NCBI GenBank assembly: GCA_963785745.1
Contig: CAWAWR010000005.1
Span: forward strand, 1-64,000
Origin: VAZQ01 sp963785745
GTDB lineage: Bacteria; Pseudomonadota; Alphaproteobacteria; Rhizobiales; Xanthobacteraceae
Length of the DNA stretch: 64,000 bases
Reading direction: 5' to 3'
A program made the position numbers and the translations under genes. The stretch's first letter is position 1. The number at the start of each line of letters is the position of its first letter. Below are positions 61,461 through 64,000 of this stretch, in pieces. Under the pieces are notes generated by a model. It was not told the DNA's origin. It worked only from the letters and a program-made list of their open reading frames with translations, and did no database searches.

Positions 61461-62504
61461 TCAATTGGGACGGGCCGCGCGGGCGCGCGCCAGTACTGCG
61501 CTCGAAATCTTCGTCGAGCCCTCAACCAGGGACTGCAACTCGACACCCATCATCGGCTCGAAATCGAGATTGATCTTCTTGATTTCGGCGAGGAACTGGG
61601 GATCCCGGATCGTGTCGGCGAATGCCTTGCGCAGCATGTTAACCCGTTCGGGCGGCAGTCCGGGCGGCGCCACGACCGACCGGCCAACCAAGCCGCTACT
61701 GGCGTAGAATTTCAGAACGTCGATATCCTCCGGCTCCTTGCCGAACTCGACAACGGCAGGGACGTCCGACAACTCGGGGCTGCGCGTCGGCGCATATTGC
61801 ACGATCACCCGGATCATCTTCTTGGATAGCCAGTCAGCCAGTGTGGTCTTGAGAGCGTTCAGCGAGCTGGTGGCGCCGTCCACTTCGCCGCGCTCCATCG
61901 CGATGTGGGCAACGGAGCTCGTGTTGTAGCCGAGCACGACTTTCCACTTCATCCCGGCGATGCTGTTGAGCAGCCTCGGATAGGTACTCGATGAGGGGCC
62001 GGTGCCGGCGAAGCTCGCCTCGGTCGTCTTGAGGTCCTCGATCGTCTTGATCGGCGACGTATGCCAGACATAGGAGACCTCGACATTGGCCGCGAAGCGG
62101 CCGATCCAGTTGAATTTGGTCACGTCGTAGGACACCCCTGGCGTCCCCAGCAGCTGTTCCTCGCCAATGGACTGAGCGACGATGCCCAGGGCGGTGCCGT
62201 CGGAAGGCGCGACCGAATAAACGTAATTGGCGGCGCGCACCGACGCGGCGCCCGGCATGTTGGATACGACCATGCTCGGTGTGCCGGGCAGATGGCGGGG
62301 CATGTGGCGCGCCAGCAGCCGGGCGTAAAGATCGTAGCCACCACCCGTCCCGAAGCCGACATAGATTGTCACGGTCTTGCCGGCGAGGCTCTCCTGTGCC
62401 GAAGCGTCGTCCCCAATGGCCGGAAGCAGCGACAGCGCCAGTATGAGTGGACTGATTTTTCTTGCACGCATCTGTTTTCTGACAGCCTCGCCGTTGTTTG
62501 ACAT
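61461..62504 (-). CDS. Bug-family (TctC-type) substrate-binding protein 4, divergent
   Basis: A 347-residue receptor of the tripartite-tricarboxylate type, distant from copies 1-3. It has a signal peptide (ISPLILALSLLPAIGDDASA), then 'GKTVTIYVGFGTGGGYDLYA', 'LPGTPSMVVSNMPGAASVRA' and 'PSDGTALGIVAQSIGEEQLL'. The late motif is 'FYASSGLVGRSVVAPPGLPP'. The 'GGGYDLYARLLARHM' segment defines a branch whose ligands are unknown. The start is ATG 62504, with ATG 62471 as alternative. No membrane subunits of the transporter are nearby. Confidence 0.85.
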   Translation of the reverse strand: MSNNGEAVRKQMRARKISPLILALSLLPAIGDDASAQESLAGKTVTIYVGFGTGGGYDLYARLLARHMPRHLPGTPSMVVSNMPGAASVRAANYVYSVAPSDGTALGIVAQSIGEEQLLGTPGVSYDVTKFNWIGRFAANVEVSYVWHTSPIKTIEDLKTTEASFAGTGPSSSTYPRLLNSIAGMKWKVVLGYNTSSVAHIAMERGEVDGATSSLNALKTTLADWLSKKMIRVIVQYAPTRSPELSDVPAVVEFGKEPEDIDVLKFYASSGLVGRSVVAPPGLPPERVNMLRKAFADTIRDPQFLAEIKKINLDFEPMMGVELQSLVEGSTKISSAVLARARAARPN

Positions 62505-62609
62505 CCATCGTACGAACTAAGATCAATTACCGCTAGCCGCTTTTGCCCGCAGGCCGGCGCCGGCGCTGGATCAGTACGATCGACGGGTTTCGCATGGGAG
62601 GAGCAGACG

Positions 62610-63119
62610 ATGAGCCGTTTACGCGCGATCGCCGCTTTCGCGGCGTTGTCGATGGCATTGACGCCTACCAGCGCTTCGTCACAACAGAAGCCGCTCAAAG
62701 ATCAACTCATCGGGACGTGGCACTTCGTTTCGTGGCTTGGAAAAACGAAAAACAGCGTTTCGACAAATCCGGTGGGCGGCACCGATCCGAAAGGCGTCAT
62801 GGTTTTCGATTCTGCGGGAGGCGTCTATTTCATCTTGATTGCGGATGTTCCGAAATTGGCGTCCAGCAACCGACTCAAAACAACGCCCGAGGAAAATCAA
62901 GCGATCGCTCACGGAACATTCGCATACTTTGGCTCGTACACCGTCAACGAGGCGGACAAGAGCTTTACGATACGTGTGGAGCGCAGCTCGTATGCAAATC
63001 AGGTCGGCACCGACAACAAGCGTGTGATAACCGCCCTCACGGAGCATGAACTCGTATACACCACCCCGGCCACGACAAGCGGCGGGACCAACGATTGGGC
63101 TTGGCGGCGTTCGAAATAA
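62610..63119 (+). CDS. lipocalin-like exported protein
   Basis: A 169-residue exported protein with a signal peptide (MSRLRAIAAFAALSMALTPT, ending ASSQQ) and a small beta-barrel domain: 'LIGTWHFVSWLGKTKN', 'GVMVFDSAGGVYFILIADVP', 'AYFGSYTVNEADKSFTIRVE' and 'HELVYTTPATTSGGTNDWAW'. This is the lipocalin-like domain of about 130 residues, with the G-x-W motif at the start. It probably binds a small hydrophobic molecule. A GGAGGAGCAGACG site precedes ATG 62610. It is divergent from Bug gene 4. Confidence 0.85.
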   Translation: MSRLRAIAAFAALSMALTPTSASSQQKPLKDQLIGTWHFVSWLGKTKNSVSTNPVGGTDPKGVMVFDSAGGVYFILIADVPKLASSNRLKTTPEENQAIAHGTFAYFGSYTVNEADKSFTIRVERSSYANQVGTDNKRVITALTEHELVYTTPATTSGGTNDWAWRRSK

Positions 63120-63276
63120 AACCCGGCTTGTCGCTGCACGTCCGTCCGGCTGCCAGCGATGGGCAGCGATTATACCTCCCGGCCGCCTTGCAGAAGGCCG
63201 CAAAAGGCGCAAAGATTTACGTCAGTTGCTGCCATCTGGGAATCCCGTTGATCCGTCAACATTCGGGGAGACCATC

Positions 63277-63462
63277 ATGGATCGGCTTATATTCGCCTTG
63301 GTGATAGTCGCGATCCCTGCCGCCATCCTGGCAACCATATTCCACTGGCTCAGCATCGAGTACGCGCTCGGCATTGTGTGGGCTGTGGTCCTTCTGACCG
63401 TCGCGCTGGGCTTGGTGAGGGTGCGGGAGCCGGCGCGGCCTGGAGAATCCGGCAGCGGCTAA
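63277..63462 (+). CDS. small membrane protein of unknown function (61 aa)
   Basis: A 61-residue protein with two predicted TM segments (LIFALVIVAIPAAILATIFH, then 'EYALGIVWAVVLLTVALGLV') and a short Pro-rich tail. The start is ATG 63277, with GGGGAGACC upstream. It has no motif that I recognise. The preceding 157-bp spacer (63120-63276) shows no gene. Confidence 0.6.
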   Translation: MDRLIFALVIVAIPAAILATIFHWLSIEYALGIVWAVVLLTVALGLVRVREPARPGESGSG

Positions 63463-63482
63463 TGGCGCGGTGCGCGGTCCTG

Positions 63483-63959
63483 CTACGCCGCCGCAGCCAA
63501 TGCTTGGCGCTTGGCAAGCAACTGATTTCGGATCGCGTCCTCGACCCTTATCAGCATCTTCTCCGCTTCCATGACCCGCGCCTCTGCGTTTCTTGCGCGC
63601 TCCTCAGTCGTTGATAGCCGATTTTCCCAGGCGGCGATCTCCGATTGGGCGGCTCTCAGCATCTGCTCAGCTTCGTTGGCGCGGGTATTGGCAGCGCTGG
63701 CTTCGGCCTCGGCTGCTTGTCGCAACGACTGCAGCTCCCGAATTTGCGATGCCGCCGACTCCAACTGGTCGGCCGCCTGCCGGGCAAGGGTCAGTGCACG
63801 CGCCTCCGCGGCAGCGGCGCGATCTTCTATGTTCCGCAACTGATCGGCGGCTTGATGGACGAGGTCGAGGACCGACGCGCCCTCTGCCTGTGCAGACGGG
63901 CGATTGCGTCTGAATAGCGCCACCTGTCTATCCAGGTCACGCTCATGAACGAGCCCCAT
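63483..63959 (-). CDS. coiled-coil protein of unknown function
   Basis: A 158-residue soluble protein, almost wholly heptad-like from residue 30 on (VHQAADQLRNIEDRAAAAEA, then many Ala/Glu/Arg repeats up to 'MEAEKMLIRVEDAIRNQLLA'). This predicts a long coiled coil. It has no signal peptide or TM. The start ATG 63959 is near the window edge. Such Ala/Glu-rich coils occur in many rhizobial genomes, and I know no function for this one. It converges on the small membrane protein with a 20-bp gap. Confidence 0.65.
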   Translation of the reverse strand: MGLVHERDLDRQVALFRRNRPSAQAEGASVLDLVHQAADQLRNIEDRAAAAEARALTLARQAADQLESAASQIRELQSLRQAAEAEASAANTRANEAEQMLRAAQSEIAAWENRLSTTEERARNAEARVMEAEKMLIRVEDAIRNQLLAKRQALAAAA

Positions 63960-64000
63960 GCCGGTTGCCCCCTGGCAAGAATCTCTGCATCCGCAATGTC

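Overview
The window is GC-rich chromosomal DNA from an alphaproteobacterium, most likely a Hyphomicrobiales member of the Bradyrhizobium/Rhodopseudomonas/Pseudolabrys type. This rests on gene order (rpmH-rnpA-yidC-engB ... argB, dapD-dapE, def-fmt, recR-ybaB-dnaX with the SRP RNA behind them), on several orphan periplasmic binding proteins of the tripartite tricarboxylate transporter type (Bug family), and on a 49-nt palindromic repeat of a kind common in that group. I name no species. There is no phage, insertion sequence, CRISPR array or plasmid function.

Layout. 1-1.9 kb: the 3' end of a probable histidine kinase and a patch of small, partly broken reading frames. 2.0-7.4 kb: tRNA-Arg, a LuxR-type regulator, a histidine kinase, a MerA-like disulfide oxidoreductase and a TVP38 membrane protein. 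7.5-16.8 kb: the rpmH-rnpA-yidC-engB-argB backbone, opened by a methyltransferase and by a 4-kb insert holding a decayed Bug gene, a decayed LysR gene, an ArsR-AHSA1 pair with a visible operator, and a polytopic membrane protein. 16.8-21.1 kb: HAD nucleotidase, NicC-like monooxygenase with an alpha/beta hydrolase, HupE, and a broken FkbM methyltransferase. 21.2-31.1 kb: dapD and dapE with four DUF805 membrane proteins, three intact Bug proteins, an orphan NarL-type regulator and an NHL-propeller protein. 31.2-40.8 kb: truA, cytochrome c, GNAT, fmt, def, rmuC, an AmpG-like permease, recR, ybaB, dnaX and ffs. 40.9-48.8 kb: SGNH hydrolase, HIT protein, an ATP-grasp/zincin pair, nitrilase-fold protein, nudC, a PfkB kinase and an Lrp regulator. 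48.8-61.4 kb: a full Tad/Flp pilus locus. 61.4-64 kb: a fourth intact Bug protein, a lipocalin-like protein and two small unknowns.

How the genes work together. The Tad locus holds pilins (two flp), prepilin peptidase (cpaA), secretin and assembly factors (cpaB, cpaC, cpaD), the localisation ATPase cpaE, the motor cpaF and the platform proteins tadB and tadC. Divergent TadE-type pseudopilins and an orphan secretin-N-domain protein flank it. dapD and dapE serve lysine/meso-diaminopimelate synthesis. def, fmt, truA, rpmH, rnpA, ffs, yidC and engB serve translation and membrane targeting.

A striking feature is the number of interrupted genes. yidC carries an in-frame TAG. fmt, an AmpG-like permease, a DUF1176-like gene and an FkbM methyltransferase carry single-base frameshifts, and a Bug/LysR pair is more deeply decayed. 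Because yidC and fmt should be needed, some of these lesions may be sequence errors, and raw reads should be checked before any biological reading. No wholly new system is evident. The best candidates for a second look are the overlapping ATP-grasp/zincin pair, the four DUF805 proteins in the dap region, the Tad locus architecture, and catalytic-site substitutions in PfkB, nitrilase-like and RecR proteins.
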